Assembly (NCBI RefSeq): GCF_003346815.1
Contig: NZ_CP031217.1
Coordinates: forward strand, 2,356,001 to 2,420,000
Reading direction: 5' to 3'
From: Halarcobacter bivalviorum
GTDB lineage: Bacteria > Campylobacterota > Campylobacteria > Campylobacterales > Arcobacteraceae
DNA length: 64,000 nt
The translations under genes were made by a program, and so were the position numbers. The notes beneath the pieces were generated by a model. The model made no database searches. It saw nothing but the letters and a program-made list of their open reading frames with translations, and was not told the origin of the DNA. Shown piece by piece: positions 36,278-45,163 of the stretch; the first letter of the stretch is position 1, and the number at the start of each line of letters is the position of its first letter.

Positions 36278-37297
36278 AATAGCTTGAATAGTCCAATTTA
36301 ATACTTCACCAGCATACATTGGAACTACACTTTCCCCTTTAAAATTATAAGTTGTTGGAACAATAAAATCTTTTTTAACTAATTTTACTTTTTTTGATAC
36401 AGGATTTAAATTATAAATTCTTCTTGCATTTAAACTTACAAAAGCATTTAAATTCTCTAAAGAATCATTCTCTTCAAAAAGTTGAGTTAAAGCTTGTAAA
36501 GCAATAGGAGAAGTAAATACTCCTGCTGCACAACCACAACACTCTTTTTTATGTTTTGGATGAGGAGCTGAGTCACTTCCAAACATTAACTTAGGGTGAG
36601 CCTTAAGTGCTGCATTTAAAAGAGCATCTCTATCTTCTGGTCTTTTTGCAATTGGTTTACAAAATAAATGAGGTTTTAACATTCCACCTGCCATATCATC
36701 TAAAGTTATAAGAAGGTGATGTAAAGTTACTGTTGCATAAAGATTATCATATTTATCAAGTAACTCTACTGCATCTTTTGTTGTAATATGCTCCATTATG
36801 ATTTTTAAATCAGGAAATGCCTGAGCAATTGATTCATATATAGGCATAAACTCTTTTTCTCTATCCATTACAAATCCATTTGTCTCTCCATGGATACAAA
36901 GAGGAATACCTAACTTACTCATAGATTCTAATGTGGGTCTTAAAACTTCCACATCCATAGAAGCTACACCTGTTTCAGAGTTAGTTGTAATTCCTGCTGG
37001 ATATAGTTTTATACCAATAATTTCATCTTTGATATCTTCTAGAAATTCATATGAATAGTTATTTTGAAAAAATAGTGTTAAATGTGGCGTAAATTTATCT
37101 TCACTACATGCTTCTTGAATTCTTTGTTTATAAGAAAGCATTGCCTCTTTAGTTGTTACAGGAGGAACTAAATTTGGCATAATTAATGCACCACTAAAAG
37201 TTTCTGAAGTTAAAGGACCAACAAGTTTTAACATATCACCATCACGTAAATGAAGGTGCATATCTAAAGCAGAATCTATTTCAAATATTGTTTGCAT
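36269..37297 (-). CDS. pyrC: Dihydroorotase
   Basis: Closes carbamoyl-aspartate to dihydroorotate in pyrimidine synthesis. I prefer the Met at 37297 ([20 protein letters not shown], 342 residues), which begins two bases after glnK; an in-frame ATG at 37324 would overlap glnK by 26 bases. Metal-binding residues are visible: [12 protein letters not shown] (HxH), the lysine in [41 protein letters not shown] and FGSDSAPH. This is the type II PyrC as in E. coli, of normal length. It may share the amt-glnK transcript. Confidence 0.94.
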   Translation of the reverse strand: MQTIFEIDSALDMHLHLRDGDMLKLVGPLTSETFSGALIMPNLVPPVTTKEAMLSYKQRIQEACSEDKFTPHLTLFFQNNYSYEFLEDIKDEIIGIKLYPAGITTNSETGVASMDVEVLRPTLESMSKLGIPLCIHGETNGFVMDREKEFMPIYESIAQAFPDLKIIMEHITTKDAVELLDKYDNLYATVTLHHLLITLDDMAGGMLKPHLFCKPIAKRPEDRDALLNAALKAHPKLMFGSDSAPHPKHKKECCGCAAGVFTSPIALQALTQLFEENDSLENLNAFVSLNARRIYNLNPVSKKVKLVKKDFIVPTTYNFKGESVVPMYAGEVLNWTIQAIED

Positions 37298-37298
37298 A

Positions 37299-37652
<354 letters not shown>

Positions 37653-37698
37653 TTAATCTATATATTTTAACAAAATAATTTTAAAATCAAATTATACC

Positions 37699-38886
37699 CT
37701 AAAATGCTCTCTTAAACTCTGGATATGCTTCTAAACCACACTCTTCTACATCTAGCCCTTGCATCTCTTCATCATTGTGAGCTCTTAATGGTGCTATTTT
37801 ATTAATTAGGAATAAAACAACATATGAAACAACAAAAGCAAATACTGCTACAACCGCTACACCTTTTAATTGTCCCAGAAAAGTAATTGTATCCCCATTG
37901 CTTGCAAAAATACCAACTGCTAATGTTCCCCAAATACCATTTAATAAATGAACTGATAAAGCACCCACTGGATCATCAAGCTTTAATTTATCAAAAAATG
38001 ATACACCAAATACAACTAATGTTCCACCAATTGCACCAATTAAAATTGGAGTATAAATATCATAAAGATCTGGTCCAGCTGTAATTGCAACTAATCCGCC
38101 TAAAGCACCATTTAATACCATTGTAATATCAAGCTTTTTATATCTAAAATACATAAATGCACCAACAATAATTGCACCCGATAAACCAGCTGTATTTGTA
38201 TTCATAATAGTTAAAGCAACTGCATCTGCACTCTCTTTAGAAGCAATTGAACCAACTGAACCACCATTAAATCCAAACCAACCAATCCATAAAAGGAAAG
38301 CACCTAAAGTTACAAGAGGAATATTTGAAGCAGGAATTACTCTAACCCCACCCTCTTTTGGATATCTTCCTCGTCTTGCTCCAATAATTAAAATAGCAGC
38401 AAGTAAAGCCCATCCCCCAGTTGAGTGAATAACTGTAGAACCAGCTAAATCATACATAGAGATATCTAAAAATGTTCCAGCTAACATATCACTTCCCCAT
38501 GACCAGTTAACTACTGTTGGATAAATAAATCCACCCATAATAATTGTAAATAAAGCTAAAGGTAAAACTTTTGCTCTTTCACTTACACCACCAGACATAA
38601 TATTAATAACTTTTCCAACAAATGCCATTTGGAATAAAAATGCTGCCCATTTTGACATTGTGTCACTGCCAAAATCTCCAAAAGCAATTGAATAACCAAC
38701 AAGTAAAAATGCCAATGAAGCTACTGCATAAATCATTGTGTTTACCATTAATACTGCTGTAACATTTTTTGTTCTTACAAGTCCTGCTTCAAGCATAGCA
38801 AAACCTGGAACCATAAAAATAATTAGTGTCATTGCAAAGATTGCAAAAAATGTATCTATTACATAGCTAACTGATTGTAAGTCCAT
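37699..38886 (-). CDS. amt: Ammonium channel Amt, copy 1
   Basis: An ammonia/ammonium channel of 395 residues with eleven helices. Landmarks: VPGFAMLEAGLVRTKNVTAV, GGVSERAK, DLAGSTVIHSTGGWALLAAI with the pore histidine, WFGFNGGS, and DDPVGALSVHLLNGIWGTLA with the second pore histidine. The C-terminal tail GLDVEECGLEAYPEF is the PII contact region. It is followed by glnK. A promoter with a 17-bp palindrome precedes it. It has clear sequence similarity to copy 2 but is not a recent duplicate. Confidence 0.95.
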   Translation of the reverse strand: MDLQSVSYVIDTFFAIFAMTLIIFMVPGFAMLEAGLVRTKNVTAVLMVNTMIYAVASLAFLLVGYSIAFGDFGSDTMSKWAAFLFQMAFVGKVINIMSGGVSERAKVLPLALFTIIMGGFIYPTVVNWSWGSDMLAGTFLDISMYDLAGSTVIHSTGGWALLAAILIIGARRGRYPKEGGVRVIPASNIPLVTLGAFLLWIGWFGFNGGSVGSIASKESADAVALTIMNTNTAGLSGAIIVGAFMYFRYKKLDITMVLNGALGGLVAITAGPDLYDIYTPILIGAIGGTLVVFGVSFFDKLKLDDPVGALSVHLLNGIWGTLAVGIFASNGDTITFLGQLKGVAVVAVFAFVVSYVVLFLINKIAPLRAHNDEEMQGLDVEECGLEAYPEFKRAF

Positions 38887-38955
38887 ATTTAACCCTTCCT
38901 AAGTTTTCTTAAGAAACATTATATATTTTTTTTGTGAGTTTATATAGAGAATATA

Positions 38956-38972
38956 TGTATAAAAAATATACA
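38956..38972 (-). promoter_or_regulatory. Palindromic operator candidate upstream of amt copy 1
   Basis: TGTATA-AAAAA-TATACA. Its centre is 43.5 bases upstream of the centre of TATAAT (38918-38923, minus strand). The same motif stands before amt copy 2 at an identical distance and before the glnD operon ten bases closer. Confidence 0.6.
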
Positions 38973-39022
38973 GGTGTTAAGCTTTAAATCAAGGAAGAAA
39001 AAATCCTCCTTAATTTAAATTT

Positions 39023-39370
<348 letters not shown>

Positions 39371-39380
39371 TTAAAAAATG

Positions 39381-39481
39381 TCCCATTTTTTTAGGGAACT
39401 TATTTTTATAATAACTTCTTTTTACACTGGAGTAAAACTCCAGTTAAAGAAGCAAACTCTAAAGTAAGCAACGAGTTGCTT
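39381..39481 (-). repeat. Structured intergenic repeat, copy B (between amt copy 2 and glnK copy 2)
   Basis: Plus-strand order: TCCC-ATTTTTTTA-GGGA hairpin (39381-39397), outer stem CTTCTTTTTA / TAAAGAAG (39415-39424, 39445-39452) enclosing CTGGAGT-AAA-ACTCCAG, linker CAAACTCTAAAG (39453-39464), then AAGCAA-CGAG-TTGCTT (39467-39481 region). The linker is identical to copy C. Copy A has the same parts in looser form. Confidence 0.65.
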
Positions 39482-39493
39482 GTTCTTAATATA

Positions 39494-40708
39494 TTAAGCT
39501 TTTTTGAATTCAGGATAACACTCTAAACCTGTTTCATGAATATCTAATCCTGTAATCTCTGTCTCTTCATCTACTCTTAGTCCAACAACTAAATCTAAGA
39601 TTTTCCAAACAATAAATGAAACAACAAAAACAAATGCTCCAATTACAACGATACCTTTTATTTGTGCTAGAAGAGTAACTTCTGGATTGAAAATACCAAC
39701 AGCTAATGTTCCCCAGATACCTGCAACTAAGTGAACAGATAATGCACCTACTGGATCATCAATTCTTAACTTGTCAAAGAAAGGAACTGCAAATACAACT
39801 AAAGCTCCACCAACAATACCTTCAATAAAGGAAACTAACATACCTAAATCTGGACCAGCAGTTACAGATACAAGTCCTGCTAAAGCACCATTTAATACCA
39901 TTGTTAAATCAACTTTTTTGTATAGTAATTGAGTTAAAAGTGCTGCCATAATAGCTCCCGCACAAGCTGCCATATTTGTATCTGCAACTACTAATGCAAT
40001 ACCATCAATATCAGCTTTTGAACCTAATGCTAATTGACTTCCTCCATTAAATCCAAACCATCCCATCCATAAAATGAATGTACCTAAAGTTGCAAGTGTA
40101 AGATTAGAACCAGGGATTGGTCTTACTTTACCATCTTTAGTATATTTTCCTTTTCTAGCTCCAAGTATTAATACTCCAGCTAAAGCAGCCCATCCACCAA
40201 CAGAGTGAACAATAGTTGAACCAGCAAAATCAGAGAACCCAGCAATTAGACCACCAAGTTCAGACCCACCCCATGACCAGTGTCCTTGAATTGGATAAAT
40301 TAGACCACTTAAAACTACAACAAAGATTAAGAAAGGCCATAATTTCATTCTTTCAGCTACTGTACCAGAGATAACTGATGCAGCTGTTGCTACGAACATA
40401 ACTTGAAAAAAGAAATCTGCAGCTGCTGGATATGAAGCATCAGCAGCATTTTCCATACTTATTGTTGAAAAGCTTCCCATAAATGAAGAACCCTCACCAT
40501 ACATTAAGTTATAACCAATAAAGTAATACATAATACAAGAGATTGCAAATAATGCAATATTCTTAGTTAACACTGTTGCATTATTTTTTGATCTAGTTAA
40601 ACCAGATTCTAGCATTGCAAAACCTGCAGCCATCCACATTACTAATACACCTGAAAATACAAAAAGAAATCCATCTAATATGTACTTTAAGTCGTTAAAA
40701 TTTTCCAT
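39494..40708 (-). CDS. amt: Ammonium channel Amt, copy 2
   Basis: The ATG at 40708 (MENFNDLKYILDGFLFVFSG, 404 residues) follows AAAAGGAAG; an ATG five codons upstream would sit within that site. Landmarks are AAGFAMLESGLTRSKNNATV, GTVAERMK, FSDFAGSTIVHSVGGWAALA (first pore histidine region), WFGFNGGSQLA, and DDPVGALSVHLVAGIWGTLA. The tail GLDIHETGLECYPEFKKA is the PII-binding end. Eleven helices, normal length. It is preceded by an extended -10 promoter and a 17-bp palindrome and is the first gene of the amt-glnK tandem. Confidence 0.95.
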   Translation of the reverse strand: MENFNDLKYILDGFLFVFSGVLVMWMAAGFAMLESGLTRSKNNATVLTKNIALFAISCIMYYFIGYNLMYGEGSSFMGSFSTISMENAADASYPAAADFFFQVMFVATAASVISGTVAERMKLWPFLIFVVVLSGLIYPIQGHWSWGGSELGGLIAGFSDFAGSTIVHSVGGWAALAGVLILGARKGKYTKDGKVRPIPGSNLTLATLGTFILWMGWFGFNGGSQLALGSKADIDGIALVVADTNMAACAGAIMAALLTQLLYKKVDLTMVLNGALAGLVSVTAGPDLGMLVSFIEGIVGGALVVFAVPFFDKLRIDDPVGALSVHLVAGIWGTLAVGIFNPEVTLLAQIKGIVVIGAFVFVVSFIVWKILDLVVGLRVDEETEITGLDIHETGLECYPEFKKA

Positions 40709-40776
40709 ATTCTTCCTTTTCAAAGTAATTATGGAAAAATTGTAACAGATTAAGAAAAGAAGATAAACACTTTTTA

Positions 40777-40793
40777 TGTATATATTTTATACA
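40777..40793 (-). promoter_or_regulatory. Palindromic operator candidate upstream of amt copy 2
   Basis: TGTATA-TATTT-TATACA, centred 43.5 bases upstream of the centre of the extended -10 TGTTACAAT (40739-40747, minus strand). Position and spacing equal those at amt copy 1. Confidence 0.6.
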
Positions 40794-40912
40794 ATAACTC
40801 TTATCATTTTATATTTTTTATCTTCTAAATTCCTAAATATTGGCAAGTTTAAAATATATAAAAAAATTACAAAAAATTAATATTTTTTACAAATATTTAG
40901 TTTTTAGATAAT

Positions 40913-40929
40913 TGTCTATTTTTTATACA
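40913..40929 (+). promoter_or_regulatory. Palindromic operator candidate upstream of the glnD operon
   Basis: TGTCTA-TTTTT-TATACA, 11 of 12 positions of the amt palindrome. It is centred 33.5 bases before the centre of TATAAT (40952-40957), which is part of an extended -10 TGTTATAAT. The distance is exactly ten bases shorter than at both amt promoters, so it faces the same side of the DNA helix. Confidence 0.55.
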
Positions 40930-40987
40930 TAGCTGCTTTTTCTTTATATGTTATAATTAATAGGACACAGGCTTATAGGAGGGATTT

Positions 40988-41851
40988 ATGAAAGAGTATT
41001 TTGAAGTCTATTTGCAAAATCAAGAGAGGATTGAAGAGTTTATAGAAGAGAGTTTAAATAAATTTGGAGAAGTTAAAAAACATGAAGCAGATAAATTTAG
41101 AACTCTATTTAAAATTTTTCCTTCATTAGAACTTGTTTATATAGTAAACAAAGATACAAAAAAACAAAGCTCTCCAAACTTCTATAGATTTAAAGAAGAT
41201 ATTAAAGAACAAAATATTTCAAGAGAATATCTAATCTCTAAACTTCATTTCAAAGAAGCATGTAAAATTGCTTTTAGTTCTCCTTATATAAGTAGTGCAA
41301 CTAAACATAACTGTATTACTGTTTCAATAAAAGAAGGAGAAGATATTATCTTTTTTGATTTTAGAATTGAAACTTTACTTGAAAGATTAGACTTAATTGA
41401 ATTAAACAAACCCTTCCATACTCTAACAAAAACTTTTTATTTAATTGCTGGGTACTCAATGTTCTTTCTAGCTCTTTTTATTGTATGTTATTCAATATAT
41501 GACTTTGCCCACTCATTCTTAGTAAAGGGTATTTTTGACTTAGATGCTATTTTTAAACCTGTTATTGCACTTACTCTAGGAATTGCTATTTTTGACCTTG
41601 CAAAAACTATCTTAGAGCAAGAAGTATATTTTAAAAGCTATTCAAAAAACTCTAAAGTAGAAACAAAAATTATTACAAAATTTCTTATTGCTATTATTAT
41701 TGCTTTATCTATTGAAGCACTTATGGTTGTATTTAAAATTGCACTTACAGACTATGATAAAATGATTAATGCCCTATATTTAATAACAGGGATTTCACTA
41801 ATTTTAATTGCTTTATCTATATTTATATTTTTAACGAAGAAAAAGAACTAG
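40988..41851 (+). CDS. Membrane protein with PDC-like sensor domain, glnD operon
   Basis: A 287-residue protein. The first 145 residues resemble a PDC/Cache-like sensory fold (KIFPSLELVYIVNKDTKKQS, YLISKLHFKEACKIAFSSPY, HNCITVSIKEGEDIIFFDFR), although no signal or leading helix precedes it, so the sensor may be cytoplasmic. Four helices follow (about 155-175, 190-212, 230-250, 262-282) with a Lys-rich end. Strong site GGAGGG lies before the ATG. It is first in an operon with an NtrC-like protein and glnD, so I infer nitrogen-related sensing or a membrane anchor for these. Confidence 0.7.
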   Translation: MKEYFEVYLQNQERIEEFIEESLNKFGEVKKHEADKFRTLFKIFPSLELVYIVNKDTKKQSSPNFYRFKEDIKEQNISREYLISKLHFKEACKIAFSSPYISSATKHNCITVSIKEGEDIIFFDFRIETLLERLDLIELNKPFHTLTKTFYLIAGYSMFFLALFIVCYSIYDFAHSFLVKGIFDLDAIFKPVIALTLGIAIFDLAKTILEQEVYFKSYSKNSKVETKIITKFLIAIIIALSIEALMVVFKIALTDYDKMINALYLITGISLILIALSIFIFLTKKKN

Positions 41852-41860
41852 GACTAAAAG

Positions 41861-42619
41861 ATGGAAGAATATATTGCAAAATCTAAAAACTCAAAAGAGA
41901 TACTAAACTCAGCTCAACTTTTACAAAGTGTTGAAATTAATGCACTTATTATGGGAGAGACAGGTGTAGGAAAAAAGTCATTAGCAAAATACATCTTACC
42001 AAATGTAAAGATATATAAAGCAAAAAATCTACAGCAAGATATTAGTGATAATCTAATTTCTATTCAAAATGAATCAATAATTATAGATAAGATAGAAAAT
42101 CTTACAAATATTGATTTAGTAGTTAATTGGATAAATCATAACAATATTAGAATCATAGCCACTAGCTTAAAATCTGAATTAAACTCAAAGCTAAATGATC
42201 TTTTTTCAATTACAATAGAACTTCCCCCTTTAAAAGAGAGAGAAGAAGATGTAAAACTTCTTATCTCCAAATTCTCTAAAGAAGCTAGTAGCACTTTAGA
42301 TTTAGAACCAATCCTTCCATCAAAACTTATGATAAACTTATCAAATAATGCCCATAGCCTTAGAAAGTCTATCTACTTTTCATATCTCTTTGAAACAATT
42401 GGAGAAGATGAGATTTTAATGTTTATGGAAAACTATATGTTTGCAAATTTAAAAGGTGAGAATTCATATAAAGATTTTTCATATTTATTTGAAGTACCTC
42501 TATTAAAAGCAGCAAAAAAGAGATATAAGTCACAAGTTCAAATGGCTAAACATTTAGGTTTAAATAGAATTACTCTTAGAAAAAAACTTGATATACATAA
42601 AGGTTTTTTAGATGACTGA
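41861..42619 (+). CDS. NtrC-like AAA+ protein lacking the sigma-54 contact loop, with Fis-type HTH
   Basis: A 252-residue protein. A Walker A (MGETGVGKKSLAKY, about 31-44) and a degenerate Walker B (ESIIIDKIENL) are followed by ELPPLKEREEDVKLLISKFS, the block that in NtrC-family activators reads LPPLRERxEDI. The region between Walker A and B is far too short and has no GAFTGA loop, so sigma-54 activation is unlikely. The Fis-type helix-turn-helix is intact at the C-terminus (KSQVQMAKHLGLNRITLRKK). Hence it may act as a DNA-binding regulator of sigma-70 promoters. It sits between the sensor-like gene and glnD, overlapping glnD by eight bases. Confidence 0.8.
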   Translation: MEEYIAKSKNSKEILNSAQLLQSVEINALIMGETGVGKKSLAKYILPNVKIYKAKNLQQDISDNLISIQNESIIIDKIENLTNIDLVVNWINHNNIRIIATSLKSELNSKLNDLFSITIELPPLKEREEDVKLLISKFSKEASSTLDLEPILPSKLMINLSNNAHSLRKSIYFSYLFETIGEDEILMFMENYMFANLKGENSYKDFSYLFEVPLLKAAKKRYKSQVQMAKHLGLNRITLRKKLDIHKGFLDD

Positions 42620-45149
42620 ATTAAATATTGAGATTGAAGAACTAATTACTAAAGGGGCTGAAGACTTTGAGATTTCTAAAGTATTTAGAACTTACTTTAA
42701 GTCTTATGTAAACTCAATAGATGAAGTTCTTGAAACGACTGGTGGAAAAGACTTTTTCGTAAAACATACAAAACATACTGATAAATTTATTATCCTTTTA
42801 TACAAATATATCTTACGAAAACATTTTGGTGATTATCAGCCAATGAGTACCTCAATTCCCATTACATTAATTGCCTTAGGAAGTTATGGAAGAGAACAAT
42901 TATGTATCTACTCAGATGTTGATTTAATGATTCTTTATGAAGATATAAAAGGTTATAACCTAAAAGCCATTATGGAAGAGCTTGTAACTTTAGCTTGGGA
43001 TTGTGGTTTAAAACTAGGTTCAAGGGTTCATGAAGTAAAGGATATTGAATTTTCTGTACAAGAAGATATTACTATTAAATCTTCAATCTTAGAATCAAGA
43101 ATGATTTATGGTTCAAAACATCTTTGGTATGGTTATCAAAATATTTTAAAGAAAATTAGAAAAACAAATCAAAAAGAGTTTGTATTAGACAAACTTGATG
43201 AGCATAAAAAAAGATTATTAAAATATCCTCTAAAAATGGAACCTAATATTAAAGATGGGTATGGAGGGATGAGAGAATCAAATATGATTTTCTGGATGGC
43301 AACTATTGCTTATGGAGTAAGTGATATAAAACAACTTATGGGAAAAGAGTTTTCAGAAGAAGAGTATAAAAGATATCGAAGCTCTTTAGAATTTATCTTT
43401 AGAGTAAGAAACTATTTACATAGTATTTCAAAAAAGAAATTAGATATTGTAAATTTTGATATTCTTCCTGAACTAAGTACAAAATTAGGCTTTAAAAATA
43501 AACCTAGATTAAATAAAGATAGACAATGTATGGCAAAACTTGTGGAATCTCTTCATAATGTTCACTTCTTCTCTACAATTATGGTAAAAAAGTTTACTAG
43601 AAAGGTTTTATTTGACCCTAAAAATATTTCAAGATTAAGGGAATATAGATTAAAGCAGAATCTATATATTTATGAAAATAAACTTTATACTTCTTTTAAT
43701 GCAAAACCAAAAACTCTAAACAATCTTCTAAAAGAGTTAATCTCTTTACCAAGAGAGGTTAAACACTTTGATAGATCATATGTGGAGTATGCAAGTAGAA
43801 CTAAGTTGCCAAATAAACAAACAAAAGAGTTAAAAAAGACAATCAAACAACTACTTTATAAAAGTAATCTTTATCCAATAATCAAACTTTTATATAATGC
43901 AAGATTGTTTCAAACAGTACTTCCTGTAACTAAAAAAATCATAAATCAACCACAATTTGATGGTTATCATCAACATCCAGTTGATATTCATTCAATTAAA
44001 ACTTTAAAAAAATTAACAAATATAAAAGATGATTATGTAAAAAATATTTTTGATTCCTTTGATGCAAAAGAGAAGACTCTTGTTAGATTAGTTTGTCTTT
44101 TCCATGATGTAGGAAAAGGAAGAATTACAGACCATCATCTTGCAGGAGAAAAACTTTTTAAAAATATGATGAACTCTTTTGAATTAGAAAAAGAGCATAT
44201 TCAATTGGGTTCTTTATTAATTAGACACCATAATATGATGAGTAAAGTTGCTTCAAGTGAAGATATCTATTCTGAAAAAGTTATTCTAGCTTTTACTGCT
44301 TTACTACAAACTCAATTAGCTCTTAAAATGTTATATGTGGTAACTTATGCAGATATCTCAGCTGTGGGAGAATCTGTTTATAAAAGTTCAACTGCTTCAC
44401 TTCTAAAGCAGTTATACTTACAATCTTTGCCTGCATTTAATAATACTTCATTATTAAGTGAAAATGCAAGAAGAATTGCAAAACAAAATAGAATAAAACA
44501 ATCTTCAAGGTATAATGACTTATCAAATATCATGAAGAAAAAAATCACTTATATCTCTTCAAATCAAATGTTTTTAAAATGTAAATCTGATGAAATTATT
44601 GATATTGCAATAAGAGCTTATGAAGTAAAAGATTTCACTTATAAAATTATAAATAAAGACCATTTATCAATAAAAATTATTAGAGCTATTCCCTTAAATT
44701 TAGGTTTTTTATTAGGTAAATTGGAGTTTCTAAATATCTCTACAATGAATATTTTCAAACTATATGATGAAAAGAAATTCTTTGAAATAAACTTTTCTGA
44801 AAAAGTTGATGATGAGGATATTCCATATATTGAACAGATTATTGAAAGCTCTTTTGATATGAGCAAAAAGACTAAACTTCTAATTCCAGAGATTGAAGAA
44901 AAAGGTATTGAAATAAATTGTAATCACACAACTTATTTAGCCTCTATGCAAGTAACTGCAAAAGACCAAAAAGGTCTTTTTGCTTATATTGCTAATATCT
45001 TTGATGAATTTGGAATAGAGATAGAAACTGCTAAACTTAGTTCAATAAAAGGGATGGCAAAAGATCTATTTTTAATTGAAAAAAATGGAAACTTTTGTGG
45101 ACAACAAGAAGAGATAATAAAACACCTATGCAATAGACAAGATAAATAA
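42612..45149 (+). CDS. glnD: PII uridylyltransferase / uridylyl-removing enzyme GlnD
   Basis: Senses glutamine and adds or removes UMP on Y51 of PII proteins. The 845 residues contain the nucleotidyltransferase motif GSYGRE at 90-95 with SDVD at 101-104, the PII-UTase helical part (EPNIKDGYGGMRE), an HD domain (QHPVDIHSIK, then LVCLFHDVGKGRITDHH) for UMP removal, and a C-terminal ACT domain (MQVTAKDQKGLFAYIANIFD, EIETAKLSSIKGMAKDLF). The preceding ACT copy (about 700-760) is divergent. Length fits GlnD. Both PII genes of the window keep Y51, so the system is complete. Co-translated with the NtrC-like gene. Confidence 0.95.
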   Translation: MTELNIEIEELITKGAEDFEISKVFRTYFKSYVNSIDEVLETTGGKDFFVKHTKHTDKFIILLYKYILRKHFGDYQPMSTSIPITLIALGSYGREQLCIYSDVDLMILYEDIKGYNLKAIMEELVTLAWDCGLKLGSRVHEVKDIEFSVQEDITIKSSILESRMIYGSKHLWYGYQNILKKIRKTNQKEFVLDKLDEHKKRLLKYPLKMEPNIKDGYGGMRESNMIFWMATIAYGVSDIKQLMGKEFSEEEYKRYRSSLEFIFRVRNYLHSISKKKLDIVNFDILPELSTKLGFKNKPRLNKDRQCMAKLVESLHNVHFFSTIMVKKFTRKVLFDPKNISRLREYRLKQNLYIYENKLYTSFNAKPKTLNNLLKELISLPREVKHFDRSYVEYASRTKLPNKQTKELKKTIKQLLYKSNLYPIIKLLYNARLFQTVLPVTKKIINQPQFDGYHQHPVDIHSIKTLKKLTNIKDDYVKNIFDSFDAKEKTLVRLVCLFHDVGKGRITDHHLAGEKLFKNMMNSFELEKEHIQLGSLLIRHHNMMSKVASSEDIYSEKVILAFTALLQTQLALKMLYVVTYADISAVGESVYKSSTASLLKQLYLQSLPAFNNTSLLSENARRIAKQNRIKQSSRYNDLSNIMKKKITYISSNQMFLKCKSDEIIDIAIRAYEVKDFTYKIINKDHLSIKIIRAIPLNLGFLLGKLEFLNISTMNIFKLYDEKKFFEINFSEKVDDEDIPYIEQIIESSFDMSKKTKLLIPEIEEKGIEINCNHTTYLASMQVTAKDQKGLFAYIANIFDEFGIEIETAKLSSIKGMAKDLFLIEKNGNFCGQQEEIIKHLCNRQDK

Positions 45150-45163
45150 AATCTTATCTATTG
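45131..45163. terminator. Bidirectional terminator between glnD and the acyltransferase fusion gene
   Basis: Outer stem CAATAGA / TCTATTG and inner AGAT / ATCT with loop AAATAAA, spanning both convergent gene ends. Confidence 0.5.

Noticed and set aside
38887-39022. A fourth copy of the structured repeat between glnK 2 and amt 1
   Set aside because: Only a GGA-rich hairpin and the palindromic operator are present; the linker and the two-hairpin order are missing.
40724-40987. Sigma-54 promoters for amt or glnD
   Set aside because: TGGCA-like text occurs (near 40842) but without a TTGC at the right distance. Extended -10 sigma-70 boxes are clear.
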